From Treponema sp. (GTDB lineage: Bacteria; Spirochaetota; Spirochaetia; Treponematales; Treponemataceae), in assembly GCA_017464425.1 (NCBI GenBank), contig JAFUDX010000040.1, positions 80,454 through 144,453 on the forward strand: DNA of 64,000 nt. Direction: 5' to 3'. Positions 34,813 through 43,479 of this stretch are shown piece by piece. Position numbers and translations under genes: made by a program. The number at the start of each line of letters is the position of its first letter. Position 1 is the first letter of the stretch. The notes under the pieces were generated by a model that ran no database searches, was not told where the DNA came from, and worked only from the letters and a program-made list of their open reading frames with translations.

Positions 34813-37128
34813 TCATCTGTACCGTTTTTGCTTTCTAGAATCAGCACCCCGTTTTTGAGGATTTTGAGAACGGTTTTTGCTCGCGTGATACGGGCGATTT
34901 CTAGAGGCTTTTGCTTCCCGCTCCAATGCCGCCTTTTCGTTCATCGCCTTGTATATTTCGATTTTTTCAAGACTGTAGAAGCCGTCCTTCCAGTTAAAAC
35001 GGGATGTTTCTGAAATAGCCTGCCGCTTTACCATCGCGTTTGTGACCATTTTGAGTTCCTGACGCGTGACATGCGTGCGTGAAAAATCCAGAAGGATTCG
35101 CTTAAAACCAGCAGAATTCAGCGCTTCTACCTTATCGACGATTGAAAATGGCTCGTCCGGCATAACGACTGAACCGTCAACCGTAGAATTTACCTTAAAC
35201 ACCTTTTCTTCTTTATCCATGAAGTACAAAAAGTCGTAGTTTTCGGGAAGAGCAAAGCGCATGCGGAAAAGGGCGGGATATGCATAGGTGGTGACCAAAA
35301 CACGGTCACGGACGCTTTCTTCCCAAGTCATTTTAAGGTTATCCCATGAATTTTCGAGCGGAGTGATAAACGCACCGATATTCTGATTCTCAAACCAAGA
35401 TACAGCCCAGCGATTGAAAGTGTACAAATACGGACCGCCAATCAGATTCGCTCCCTTTGTGCGGAGCATAGAAATGTGAGCGATATTGTTGACCACGAAT
35501 GTTTTGTAGCTATTGGCAAGCAATTCCGTTAAGTCCGAAAGAAGCTGCTCCTCTTTTGCCGCCGGGCAATACGGGTCAAGCGAGATGATAACCTGTTTTT
35601 TTGAGAGCGGAAGCGCAGATTTTTTTTCGAGCAAATCAACACGCGTTTCAGAATTGTATTCCAAAATCACACGAACAGGATTTTTTGAAATTGCCGTGTG
35701 CAAATCAGCGACAGTCGAAACCTGAATGTACAATCCTTCCGGGAAATAAGAAAGTTCATTTTTGGCAACGGGCGTTAAATCAAGCACAGGAAGCACTTCC
35801 GCACCCGGCTGCTGGCGGTATTTGCCAATGTCAGCTGGCAGAACGCGCGGGTACCGCTTTGACATTGACTTCGTTTGCAAAAGGTACACGGAATCCCCTC
35901 GTTTAAAGCCACGCGGCACATCGATAAACCGCCTGCCCTCATCATCAACTGTAACCGTGCGCACTTTGTGGCTCACGCGCCCTGTGTCGTCCTGGCGGTG
36001 CAAGCGGATTGAGTCGCCTGGATCGGGGTCGTAATTTCCGCCCTTCAAATGCGCCATCGCAATGTAGAAATCAGACTGCTTTGCCTCGGGATTGGTTTTG
36101 AGCGCTTCCTGATACAAATTGTAGGCTTTTTCTTTTTCATCGTCGGGAATTTCGCCGAAGCGGTCGATTGTGCCGAGATAGATTCCCGTGCCACCCGCCT
36201 GATTCGGATTTAAGATGAGGCTTCCCGCCTTTTCAACGCCCTCTTCGTTTGTTTTGAAATTGTACCAATAGGAAGTTTTTGCACGCGCAAAGTCAGTTGA
36301 AAGAAGCCGCTTTGCCGTAGCGAGCGCGCCTTTTTTGTCTTTTTCCCAGTTGTCCATGAGGTAGCGGTACGCGGCAACCACTGAGCCGACATATTCCGCG
36401 CTCTTCATGCGCCCTTCTATTTTGAACGACTCCACGCCGAGCTGCATGAGGTCGGGAATGTGCTCGATTAACTGCAAATCGCACGGAGAAAAATAGTAGC
36501 CCTGCTTTTCGCCATCGCGCTCGGAATCGACCGTGTAAAAACGACGGCAGGCTTGCGTGCACATGCCGCGGTTCGCGCTCTTTCCACCCAAAAAACTAGA
36601 GAACAGGCACAAGCCCGATTCGCTCACGCACAATGCGCCGTGCACGAAAATTTCAAGCTCTGCATTCGTGTGCGATTTGATGTATTTGATTTCTTCTAAG
36701 CCTAGCTCGCGGGCAACGACCACGCGCTTTAAGCCCGCCTTGCTCAGTAAGTTTACGCCCGCCGCGCTTTCGACATTCATCTGCGTAGAGCCGTGAAGCT
36801 CCAGCTTGGGGAAAAATTCCTGGCACATACGGATTACGCCAAAATCCTGCACAATAAGCCCGTCAGGACCGATTTTGTTGAGGTATGAAAGGAAACGGTA
36901 CAATCGTTCAAGGTCGCGCTCTTCGCTGACCGTGTTGACCGTGACATAAATTTTTTTGTTCTGGCGATGGAGAGACGAAACAGCCGCCTCAAACTGATTC
37001 CACGCAAAATTTGAGGAACGCAAACGCGCATTAAAACTTTTGAGACCGAGATATACTGCGTCCGCGCCTTCGCCAATGGCAGCATCCAATGCTTCGATGT
37101 TGCCAGCAGGTGCTAATAATTCAGACAT
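34813..37128 (-). CDS. Peptidase U32-family protein with DUF3656-like region
   Basis: From the ATG at 37128 the protein is 771 aa: MSELLAPAGNIEALDAAIGEGADAVYLG is the standard U32 opening, and SGLCLFSSFLGGKSANRGMC with TQACRR and FSPCDL gives the conserved cysteines. U32 proteins of this type act in RNA hydroxylation (TrhP on tRNA uridine, RlhA on 23S rRNA) rather than as proteases. The long form with a second domain is closest to the DUF3656-containing members. It ends in a basic tail (RNRPYHASKNRSQNPQKR). An upstream extension to 37224 is poor, and the start at 37128 has a -10 element 6 nt before it. Confidence 0.85.
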   Translation of the reverse strand: MSELLAPAGNIEALDAAIGEGADAVYLGLKSFNARLRSSNFAWNQFEAAVSSLHRQNKKIYVTVNTVSEERDLERLYRFLSYLNKIGPDGLIVQDFGVIRMCQEFFPKLELHGSTQMNVESAAGVNLLSKAGLKRVVVARELGLEEIKYIKSHTNAELEIFVHGALCVSESGLCLFSSFLGGKSANRGMCTQACRRFYTVDSERDGEKQGYYFSPCDLQLIEHIPDLMQLGVESFKIEGRMKSAEYVGSVVAAYRYLMDNWEKDKKGALATAKRLLSTDFARAKTSYWYNFKTNEEGVEKAGSLILNPNQAGGTGIYLGTIDRFGEIPDDEKEKAYNLYQEALKTNPEAKQSDFYIAMAHLKGGNYDPDPGDSIRLHRQDDTGRVSHKVRTVTVDDEGRRFIDVPRGFKRGDSVYLLQTKSMSKRYPRVLPADIGKYRQQPGAEVLPVLDLTPVAKNELSYFPEGLYIQVSTVADLHTAISKNPVRVILEYNSETRVDLLEKKSALPLSKKQVIISLDPYCPAAKEEQLLSDLTELLANSYKTFVVNNIAHISMLRTKGANLIGGPYLYTFNRWAVSWFENQNIGAFITPLENSWDNLKMTWEESVRDRVLVTTYAYPALFRMRFALPENYDFLYFMDKEEKVFKVNSTVDGSVVMPDEPFSIVDKVEALNSAGFKRILLDFSRTHVTRQELKMVTNAMVKRQAISETSRFNWKDGFYSLEKIEIYKAMNEKAALEREAKASRNRPYHASKNRSQNPQKRGADSRKQKRYR

Positions 37129-37134
37129 TCTGAA

Positions 37135-37140
37135 AGTGTA
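37135..37140 (-). promoter_or_regulatory. -10 element 6 nt before the U32 start (leaderless)
   Basis: On the minus strand TACACT is followed by TTCAGA and the ATG at 37128. No Shine-Dalgarno sequence is present. Confidence 0.5.
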
Positions 37141-37210
37141 GCACACTTTAGGGCAAAATGCTAGACGCAAAATTTTATCCGTTAAAATGGCTCTATCACC
37201 GAATTTGATA

Positions 37211-37239
37211 TTGACACAAACCATATATTCAGATATGAT
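37211..37239 (+). promoter_or_regulatory. Promoter of the omega-like gene
   Basis: TTGACA (37211-37216), 17-nt spacer, TATGAT (37234-37239). The first gene starts 35 nt later with an AGAGGAAG ribosome-binding site. Confidence 0.8.
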
Positions 37240-37274
37240 TTAAAAATAGCTCATTAAAAAGAGGAAGCACTAAG

Positions 37275-37475
37275 ATGATTTTCCCTTTGGAACAAACTGT
37301 AAAATTTACAGGAAACATCTACGAAGCCACTGTTGCTGCAAGTCATCGTGCATATCAGTTGGCTATGATTAAAGACGAGCGAATCGAAGAAAATGACGGA
37401 AAGGTCGTTTCGTTCGCGGCAAAACAGCTCTTCAATTCAGAAGTTCAATACAGAAGAATCGAAGACAAAAATTAA
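37275..37475 (+). CDS. RNA polymerase omega-like small protein
   Basis: The 66-aa protein has the pattern of spirochaetal RpoZ-like proteins: a helix with ATVAASHRAYQLAMIKD followed by KVVSFAAKQLFNSEVQYR, comparable to the A-RA-QLA and GKVVSLAA blocks of the omega subunit. Omega assists assembly of the core polymerase through the beta' subunit. It has a good promoter and ribosome-binding site and lies 80 nt before the 29-aa ribosomal-type protein, likely in the same transcript. The assignment rests on short blocks, so it could be another small conserved protein. Confidence 0.55.
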   Translation: MIFPLEQTVKFTGNIYEATVAASHRAYQLAMIKDERIEENDGKVVSFAAKQLFNSEVQYRRIEDKN

Positions 37476-37555
37476 TTTCGGACATAAAAAGCCGCACTTG
37501 ACGAAAGCGAGGCTTTTGTTAATAATAAAACAAATCGAGTCTAAGGAGTGCCATC

Positions 37556-37645
37556 GTGCCTTGTGGAAAAAAGAGAAAGCGTCAGAAGATTGCAACACAT
37601 AAGCGAAAGAAGATGCTTAGAAGAAATCGACATAAGAGCAAGTAA
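37556..37645 (+). CDS. AURKAIP1/COX24-domain mini-protein (bS22-like), 29 aa
   Basis: A GTG start with AAGGAG 7 nt upstream opens a 29-codon frame reading PCGKKRKRQKIATHKRKK then MLRRNRHKSK. More than half the residues are Lys or Arg. This matches the small AURKAIP1/COX24-domain proteins (a ribosome-associated family, with bS22 in actinobacteria) that spirochaetes carry next to RNA polymerase or isoprenoid genes. It is followed by a strong terminator. Confidence 0.8.
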   Translation: MPCGKKRKRQKIATHKRKKMLRRNRHKSK

Positions 37646-37702
37646 TAGCTAAAACAGATGCACTGCGCATATGTTTCATTGCTATTCGTCTTTGTCAAAC
37701 GA

Positions 37703-37741
37703 GACCGCCAAAGTCTAAACAACTTTCCGCGGTCTTTTTTT
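37703..37741 (+). terminator. Strong terminator just upstream of dxs, possible attenuator
   Basis: GACCGC pairs with GCGGTC, with an inner AAAGT/ACTTT helix, followed by seven T residues. It ends the omega-like and mini-protein transcript. It also lies only 18 nt before the likely dxs start, leaving no room for a separate promoter. Confidence 0.85.
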
Positions 37742-37758
37742 ATGGAGACTTATTTACG

Positions 37759-39687
37759 ATTCTTTCAAAGATTAATTCTCCGTCAGATTTAAAAAAAGTT
37801 TCCGAAAAGGAACTTCCAGAATTGTGCGATGAAATTCGAAAGCGAATCATAAGCACGGTAGCCAAAAATGGCGGTCATCTGGCAAGCAATCTTGGAGTTG
37901 TCGAGCTTACGCTGGCACTTCATCGCGTGTTTGAAAGTCCAGAAGATGCCATTATTTTTGATGTCAGCCATCAATGCTACACGCACAAACTTCTGACCGG
38001 AAGATATGCAGATTTTGATTCTCTCAGAAAGCACGGCGGTATTTCAGGATTCACCCGCCGTAGCGAAAGCACGCATGATTTTTTTGACAACGGACATTCA
38101 AGCACTTCCATTTCGCAGGGACTAGGGCTTCTGACGGCATGGGAAAAAACCGAAAAGGAGCAAAAGCACGCTGGCAGAAATCCTAAAAAGCGCAAGGTCG
38201 TTGTCGTAATCGGTGACGGTGCTCTTACGGGAGGCCTTGCATACGAAGCACTTGCGCATGCGGGGCAACTTGCAAAAAACCTCATCGTTGTTCTGAATGA
38301 CAATCAAATGTCGATTTCGCCAAACACTGGCTCCATCTCGCGATATTTAAGTACGCTCACTATGACGCGGTTTTACCAACGATTTCGCTATTTCGTTGAT
38401 AATCTTGTCGATAAAATCCCGAATTCAAAAAATCATATTGGAAAATTCATCTACCGACTAAAACGAGCCATAAAAGGAATGTTCTTAAGCAACAATTTCT
38501 TCGCTGATTTGGGATTTGAGTATGTGGGGCCACTCGACGGGCATAATATCAGAGAACTCGAAGAAAACCTTCAGCGCGTAAAACAGCTTCCAAAACCTGT
38601 CATCGTGCATGTCCGCACCAAAAAGGGAAAAGGCTATTCCCCCGCCGAAAACGATCCGTCCAGTTTTCATGGAGTGGGACCGTTCCAGATTTCAGACGGA
38701 AAGATGGAAAAATTCGACACGCTCAGTTTTACAGAGGCATTCAACAACTGCCTTCTCTCCCTTGCCGAAAAAAACGCCAAGATAATGGCCATCACTGCTG
38801 CCATGTCAAAAGGAACTGGGCTCGACTCCTTTGCCCGTCACTATCCAGACCGCTTTTTTGATGTGGGAATTGCCGAAGAACATGCCGTCACCTTTGCTTC
38901 TGGGCTTGCCACTGGCGGCATGATTCCCATCGTTGCAATTTATTCAACATTCATACAGCGTTCAATCGACCAGATTATTCATGATGTCGCGCTTTCAAAC
39001 AATCATGTCGTGCTGTGCATTGACCGCGCGGGAGCAGTTCCACAGGATGGCGAAACGCATCAGGGAATCTTCGACATTGCTTTGCTTCTTCCCATTCCGA
39101 ACATGACAATTCTTGCCCCTGCAACGGCCATTGATTTGAGTCTCTGCCTCATGTGGGCAATCAATGCCAAAAAACCAGTCGCCATACGCTATCCAAAGCT
39201 TTCATGCCCGTCAGAACTTCCCTCGTTTGAATCGCCCATGCACGAAGGGCGTGGCATTCTCTTAAAAAACGAAGAATTTGCCGCAAATCTAAGCGTCGCT
39301 TTTGAAGATGATGGCTCTCAAAAAGCAAAAAAAATGCTGTTGGTTTGCACGGGTGGCATTTTCGATGAAACGCTGATTCTTGCTCGAAATCTTTTGCAAA
39401 ATACCGTAAACACAGACATTTATGCGCTCAGATTCATCAAACCGTTTGATACGGACTATTTTGTCTCCCTCGCAAAAAACTATGATGCGATTGCAATAAT
39501 CGAAGACGGCGTAAAAACGGGCGGAATCGGCGAACACCTGTCTGCCACCCTTTTTGAACGTGGCATAAAAAATGTTACCGTATTCGCCTTCCCTGACACC
39601 TTTTTAGCGCATGGCACACGCGCGGAGATTCTCGATGATGCAGGCCTTTCCGCCCAAAAAATCCTAAAAAAACTACTGCCGAACTAA
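37759..39687 (+). CDS. dxs: 1-deoxy-D-xylulose-5-phosphate synthase
   Basis: The protein condenses pyruvate and glyceraldehyde 3-phosphate with TPP, the first step of the MEP isoprenoid pathway. It has SNLGVVELTLALHRVF, the DVSHQCYTHKLLTGR block, the TPP motif GDGALTGG, HGVGPF, and the transketolase-C part with IDRAGAVPQDGETHQGIFD. The usual N-terminus (KINSPSDLKKVSEKEL) lies upstream of the first ATG, GTG or TTG: the frame has only ATT at 37759 (or ACG at 37756) where homologues begin, with GGAG at 37744. A start at TTG 37822 would cut about 20 conserved residues. A rare ATT start is therefore proposed. Confidence 0.9.
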   Translation: MLSKINSPSDLKKVSEKELPELCDEIRKRIISTVAKNGGHLASNLGVVELTLALHRVFESPEDAIIFDVSHQCYTHKLLTGRYADFDSLRKHGGISGFTRRSESTHDFFDNGHSSTSISQGLGLLTAWEKTEKEQKHAGRNPKKRKVVVVIGDGALTGGLAYEALAHAGQLAKNLIVVLNDNQMSISPNTGSISRYLSTLTMTRFYQRFRYFVDNLVDKIPNSKNHIGKFIYRLKRAIKGMFLSNNFFADLGFEYVGPLDGHNIRELEENLQRVKQLPKPVIVHVRTKKGKGYSPAENDPSSFHGVGPFQISDGKMEKFDTLSFTEAFNNCLLSLAEKNAKIMAITAAMSKGTGLDSFARHYPDRFFDVGIAEEHAVTFASGLATGGMIPIVAIYSTFIQRSIDQIIHDVALSNNHVVLCIDRAGAVPQDGETHQGIFDIALLLPIPNMTILAPATAIDLSLCLMWAINAKKPVAIRYPKLSCPSELPSFESPMHEGRGILLKNEEFAANLSVAFEDDGSQKAKKMLLVCTGGIFDETLILARNLLQNTVNTDIYALRFIKPFDTDYFVSLAKNYDAIAIIEDGVKTGGIGEHLSATLFERGIKNVTVFAFPDTFLAHGTRAEILDDAGLSAQKILKKLLPN

Positions 39688-39700
39688 ACGCATACGAATT

Positions 39701-40879
39701 CTAATCCGAAGCGAGCGGATTCGTGCTGTTTTCAAAGCCAGGAGTCGCCCCGGAAATTATATTTTTCCCCGATCCTTCCTTTTCAGTAACAAACCAATCC
39801 TTTGCCGAACTTGCGATATACTCAGGAAAATTCTCGCTCGCAGCGTACTTTTCGACTATCGCCGCCGTATTCTGCCGTGAAATTGAGCGCAAAAGAGAGG
39901 ATTTCATGCCATCGGTGCACACCGCAGTTTCTGGCGACGAGCCATCTGACCAAATTCCCAGCTCAACCGCCTTTTCTGCGAATTCAGTCATCAGTTTTTT
40001 TGACCATTCCGTTTTGCCCGATTCAGCACAAAGCACGGCATCTTTTAAAAGTCCGCTCACACAATCACGCAGAACAATGACATCCGTGTTTGAGGCAATT
40101 TTATCACTTCCTTCTTTCCATAAATCCCGTGCCGTGTCGCAGCTTTCAAAATCGAGTGAAAGAGCCAAATCATCATCAAGTTCATCGGCAACAGAACCTT
40201 CCATCCCCTCAAGAATTCTTCCGTGAACCGTGATGTATTCACCTGTTTTGACTTCTATTGCTGGAAACACATATTTTTTTGCCTCACCGTTCGCGGCACT
40301 GACGACTTCAAGCCCGTAGGTATTTCCGCCTTTGAGCACATACAATTCAATGTATTCGGAGGCAGGCTTTGTCTTGCTGTATGTCGTCCGAATTTCATTG
40401 AACAAAAGTTTTGCGGGATTTTCATTATAGCCGCAGAATTTTTGGGCAAATTCGAGGCTGTTACCAGAAATATCATAAACCACGCCAAAAAACAGATACG
40501 ACTTTCCCACATCAGTTTGGCTCGACAACGCAATTTCTGCCGAAAGCCCGCTTTCACTGTAGGTAACAGAGTCCGCCACAGCATACACATCCTGGCTCTC
40601 ATCGGGAAAGACAAAATTCTCAAAATCAAAATCATCTTCCACTTCCAAGACAGAAATGTTATCCAGAATAATTTTTTCGGAACACGTGATAACAATCTCA
40701 CGGGAAGATGCCACCGTAAACAGTTCCACAGACGGAGCGATAGTGTCCGCAGGAACGATTTCAAGCCCTTCCTCAGTGAGACAGCAAGAAACAGGTGCGA
40801 CAACGCTCAACGTTCCAAATACCAAAACAGATGTCAAAATAACTGACTTCAGAATTTGGGAAAAACCAATTTTTTTCAT
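39701..40879 (-). CDS. Lipoprotein with lamin-tail-like domain, unknown function
   Basis: The 392-aa product from the ATG at 40879 has GGAGG 7 nt upstream, which favours it over an ATG at 40906. It has a signal peptide with a VSCC lipobox-like site near residue 33. After an Ig-like N-terminal part (TIAPSVELFTVASSREIVITCSE), the stretch LLFNEIRTTYSKTKPASEYIELY resembles the start of a lamin-tail domain, used in surface and secreted proteins. The gene is 13 nt from the convergent dxs stop. The role at the cell envelope is unknown. Confidence 0.6.
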   Translation of the reverse strand: MKKIGFSQILKSVILTSVLVFGTLSVVAPVSCCLTEEGLEIVPADTIAPSVELFTVASSREIVITCSEKIILDNISVLEVEDDFDFENFVFPDESQDVYAVADSVTYSESGLSAEIALSSQTDVGKSYLFFGVVYDISGNSLEFAQKFCGYNENPAKLLFNEIRTTYSKTKPASEYIELYVLKGGNTYGLEVVSAANGEAKKYVFPAIEVKTGEYITVHGRILEGMEGSVADELDDDLALSLDFESCDTARDLWKEGSDKIASNTDVIVLRDCVSGLLKDAVLCAESGKTEWSKKLMTEFAEKAVELGIWSDGSSPETAVCTDGMKSSLLRSISRQNTAAIVEKYAASENFPEYIASSAKDWFVTEKEGSGKNIISGATPGFENSTNPLASD

Positions 40880-40916
40880 AAAAAGACCTCCATTTTTCGG
40901 AAACATAGTATTTTCC

Positions 40917-41033
40917 GTTCATGCCTTCTTATTTGTAAAATTTTTCGATTTTCGGCAACGGAGAAGAAAATTTCTTGAAAAAAGTGCAATTTTTTTTATT
41001 GAAAAAGAGGAGAATTAGAGATTTTAGAGATTT
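40917..41033 (-). repeat. AT-rich ~115-bp element upstream of the lamin-tail lipoprotein
   Basis: This is the partner of 34034-34151, on the minus strand. The core GTTGCCGAAAATCG is at 40946-40959, and the element ends about 40 nt before the lipoprotein ATG. A third, shorter match (ATTGCCGAAAATCG, 20552-20565) lies upstream of the DUF262-HNH gene, also pointing at its start. Confidence 0.75.
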
Positions 41034-41040
41034 TTTTTAT

Positions 41041-41075
41041 AAAAAAAAGACCGCTTTCAAAAAAGCAGTCTTTTT
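41041..41075 (-). terminator. Terminator downstream of the DUF2259 gene
   Basis: On the minus strand AAAGACTGCTTT and AAAGCGGTCTTT form a stem with one mismatch, followed by eight T residues, immediately after the stop codon at 41078. Confidence 0.8.
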
Positions 41076-41077
41076 GA

Positions 41078-41776
41078 TTACAAGCGAATTGTTTCGACCA
41101 TGTAGCGGATTGAAGAGCCGTTCACATCGGAAACGGTTTTCTCAACGATGAACACAAGATTTCTGCCGGTCTTATCTGAAAAAATCCTGTCGATTCGATA
41201 GTCAGTGACTTTTTTGCGCTTTATATCAGGCGAACCGACGATATTCCGGCTGATTACAGTGCCCTCAGCGTCTTTTTTCTCCATCGTGATAAAAAATGAT
41301 GAGCGCAAGCCTTCGCCACTGCCAAACACGGTCTTCGCAAGCTTTATATGGTAGTACACGCTCTGTTCGTTGGTAGAGCCCTCAAAATCTTTGAATACGA
41401 TTTCACTTTCTCCCTCTTTTTTGTCATCACGGACATAGAGGAGATTATCAACAGAAGCTGGCTTGAAATCATATTTTCTGAGTTTCCAAGAAGCTTTTTC
41501 GTACAATTCTTCATACACTGCCTTTCCGCTTTTTGATGTCGTTGCAGTTGAAGGATTTGTCCGAAAAACCTCGCCGTCCACAAAATCATTTTTTTCGATG
41601 TCTACCGTGTAAATTTCCGCGTATCCCTGAAATGTTTTGTCGGTCTTCCCGTATTCAGCAAACGCATAGGTCCTTCCATCCTGAGAAATTCCCAAATCAA
41701 CAAATGCCGCCGCGTCCCCTGCAAAAGCCATAAAACCAGCAACAGAAATCATTCCTAATAACAACAGCTTTTTCAT
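41078..41776 (-). CDS. DUF2259 family predicted secreted protein
   Basis: The 232-aa protein from the ATG at 41776 has a signal peptide (MKKLLLLGMISVAGFMAFAGDA) and the DUF2259 pattern: FVDLGISQDGRTYAFAEYG, an acidic middle and the C-terminal IDRIFSDKTGRNLVFIVEK. Such proteins are known mainly from treponemes and have no defined role. The GGAGG site that favours 41776 overlaps an earlier ATG at 41788. It has its own terminator; no partner gene is obvious. Confidence 0.75.
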   Translation of the reverse strand: MKKLLLLGMISVAGFMAFAGDAAAFVDLGISQDGRTYAFAEYGKTDKTFQGYAEIYTVDIEKNDFVDGEVFRTNPSTATTSKSGKAVYEELYEKASWKLRKYDFKPASVDNLLYVRDDKKEGESEIVFKDFEGSTNEQSVYYHIKLAKTVFGSGEGLRSSFFITMEKKDAEGTVISRNIVGSPDIKRKKVTDYRIDRIFSDKTGRNLVFIVEKTVSDVNGSSIRYMVETIRL

Positions 41777-41831
41777 AAATCCTCCCATAGGAATCCACCT
41801 TATTATTATTTTCGGCGTAAAAAAACAAGTC

Positions 41832-41860
41832 TTTACATATTTTTGTGTTCCGTTTAAGAT
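41832..41860 (+). promoter_or_regulatory. Promoter of the 274-aa membrane protein (leaderless)
   Basis: TTTACA (41832-41837), 17-nt spacer, TAAGAT (41855-41860), then TCTGAC and the ATG at 41867. Confidence 0.65.
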
Positions 41861-41866
41861 TCTGAC

Positions 41867-42691
41867 ATGACCTTAAAAACGAGAAATAATTTCATAAAAG
41901 TTTTTTTGATAGCAAGCATACTCATCTCACTGTTCACGCTCATTTTATTCATCATTTCATTCTATAAAGATACCATTCTCATGCCGCCTGATTTTCGGAT
42001 TCCCGCTTTCTTACAGCATATTTCATTCGCAAAAAACAGCTTTCTCGCCACCATGATTTCCTTTGCGGTACTGATTCTGTATGTGCCGGTCTGTTTTTAC
42101 CTTCTGATTCGACTTTTTGAGAACACTCAGACGAGCGAAATCATTTTCTTTACCGGCTTTTTATTTGCCTGCCTTGCAGAAATAGCCCGCTTTATCACGA
42201 TTTGCTTGGGTCTGTGGATTTCCTTCTCAAATTCGCTTGTCATCGCCGGAAATATCGTGCTTTTTGGTCGGACACTCGCGCCGCTAAGTTTTTTATGCGC
42301 CGCACTTTTAAGCGAAACATCACAGCGACAGGATATTGAGCGAAATTATGTGATATTGCTCGCAGTCTCGCTCGTTTTTGCGGCAGTCATTCCCATGAAC
42401 ACTGCAAAAATCGCCTCTACGGGGCTTGTCACCGAAGGATTCATGAATCTTGTCAATATATTGCGCTTTTTGATTCTTCTTACAACACTCGCTTCTTTTT
42501 TAATTCACGGATTCAAAAAAAACAACAGTGAATACAAGCATTTGGCATCATCTTCCACCATTCTTATTTTAGGCTACAGTCTTTTGGTCAGCTGCGACAG
42601 TTTTTTGTTTTTGATTTTAGGCACGCTCGCCCTTTCATGGGGAACATTCAGATATTTAAAATTCCTCCACAAAATGTATATGTGGAGCTAG
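41867..42691 (+). CDS. Integral membrane protein of unknown function
   Basis: The 274-aa protein has seven or eight predicted helices (about 10-32, 55-80, 90-115, 120-140, 160-175, 195-215, 235-260) and short loops. No motif was recognised; the arrangement resembles 7TM sensor-type modules without an attached output domain. It is transcribed alone, leaderless, and converges on the beta-barrel gene with a 14-nt gap. Confidence 0.6.
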   Translation: MTLKTRNNFIKVFLIASILISLFTLILFIISFYKDTILMPPDFRIPAFLQHISFAKNSFLATMISFAVLILYVPVCFYLLIRLFENTQTSEIIFFTGFLFACLAEIARFITICLGLWISFSNSLVIAGNIVLFGRTLAPLSFLCAALLSETSQRQDIERNYVILLAVSLVFAAVIPMNTAKIASTGLVTEGFMNLVNILRFLILLTTLASFLIHGFKKNNSEYKHLASSSTILILGYSLLVSCDSFLFLILGTLALSWGTFRYLKFLHKMYMWS

Positions 42692-42705
42692 AATCGGCTG
42701 ATTTG

Positions 42706-43425
42706 CTATCTGTATGAAAGTTTTGCGGCAAGCGAAAAAATCATGCCGTCCGCGCCCGTTCCGTTTAAAATCGAGCCGAGCGGTATGTACGTTCTGAATT
42801 CCGCCCCGATTTTCCAGTTTTCAGAGAGAATGAACGAATACGAAAGCAATACTTCTGGATAAAAAAAGTTTAAATGAGCGTAAAAATTGCTGTTGATGTC
42901 AGAAACATCATCGCCCGCCGTGCTTCCTGTCACGCGGTTTACTTCGGAAGAATCAACATCGCCAGAAAGAAAGGCATACCGGGCTAAAAATCCGATTCCC
43001 CCGCCCACTGAAACAAAGTGCTTCTTAGTCTTTCCGATCTTGAACCGATATCCGCCGTCTATATCCAGCATGAGCGAAAGTGCCGTTGCCGTTCGATTTT
43101 CGACTTCGGCTGGCTGAGCGCGCTCTCCATCCCACAGGTAATAATTCGTAAAAAAAGAACCGTGCGTTTGAAGAAAGATATTGTTTTTAAAAATGAAGTC
43201 GCCGCCAATTCCCAGCGAATACATGACTGGCGAAGGCGCAGATTTTAGGGAATCATCGGTGTTGAGCATGATTTTGGAGCCGAGCGTAAAGAAAATCGAT
43301 GTATCAATCCGTGCAGAAGATTCAGAGTCAAGCACAGGCGCATCGCCAATTCCGCTGTTTTCCTGAGCATAGAAATGTGAAAGAGAAAAAAGAAAAACCA
43401 ATAAAAAAAAATACCGTTTTCTCAT
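42706..43425 (-). CDS. Outer-membrane beta-barrel protein, unknown function
   Basis: The 239-aa protein has a signal peptide (MRKRYFFLLVFLFSLSHFYAQ) and alternating short amphipathic strands with aromatic girdle residues (FFTNYYLWDG, GFLARYAFLSGD, AHLNFFYPEVLLSYSFI), ending in FSLAAKLSYR. This suggests a small, perhaps 8-stranded barrel of the kind treponemes carry. A TACAAT lies 5 nt before the ATG and no ribosome-binding site is clear. Its neighbours are other envelope proteins. Confidence 0.65.
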   Translation of the reverse strand: MRKRYFFLLVFLFSLSHFYAQENSGIGDAPVLDSESSARIDTSIFFTLGSKIMLNTDDSLKSAPSPVMYSLGIGGDFIFKNNIFLQTHGSFFTNYYLWDGERAQPAEVENRTATALSLMLDIDGGYRFKIGKTKKHFVSVGGGIGFLARYAFLSGDVDSSEVNRVTGSTAGDDVSDINSNFYAHLNFFYPEVLLSYSFILSENWKIGAEFRTYIPLGSILNGTGADGMIFSLAAKLSYR

Positions 43426-43479
43426 AGAAAATTGTACTCTATTCTATCATTCTAACTTTCTATTTTCAATTTTCAACGG

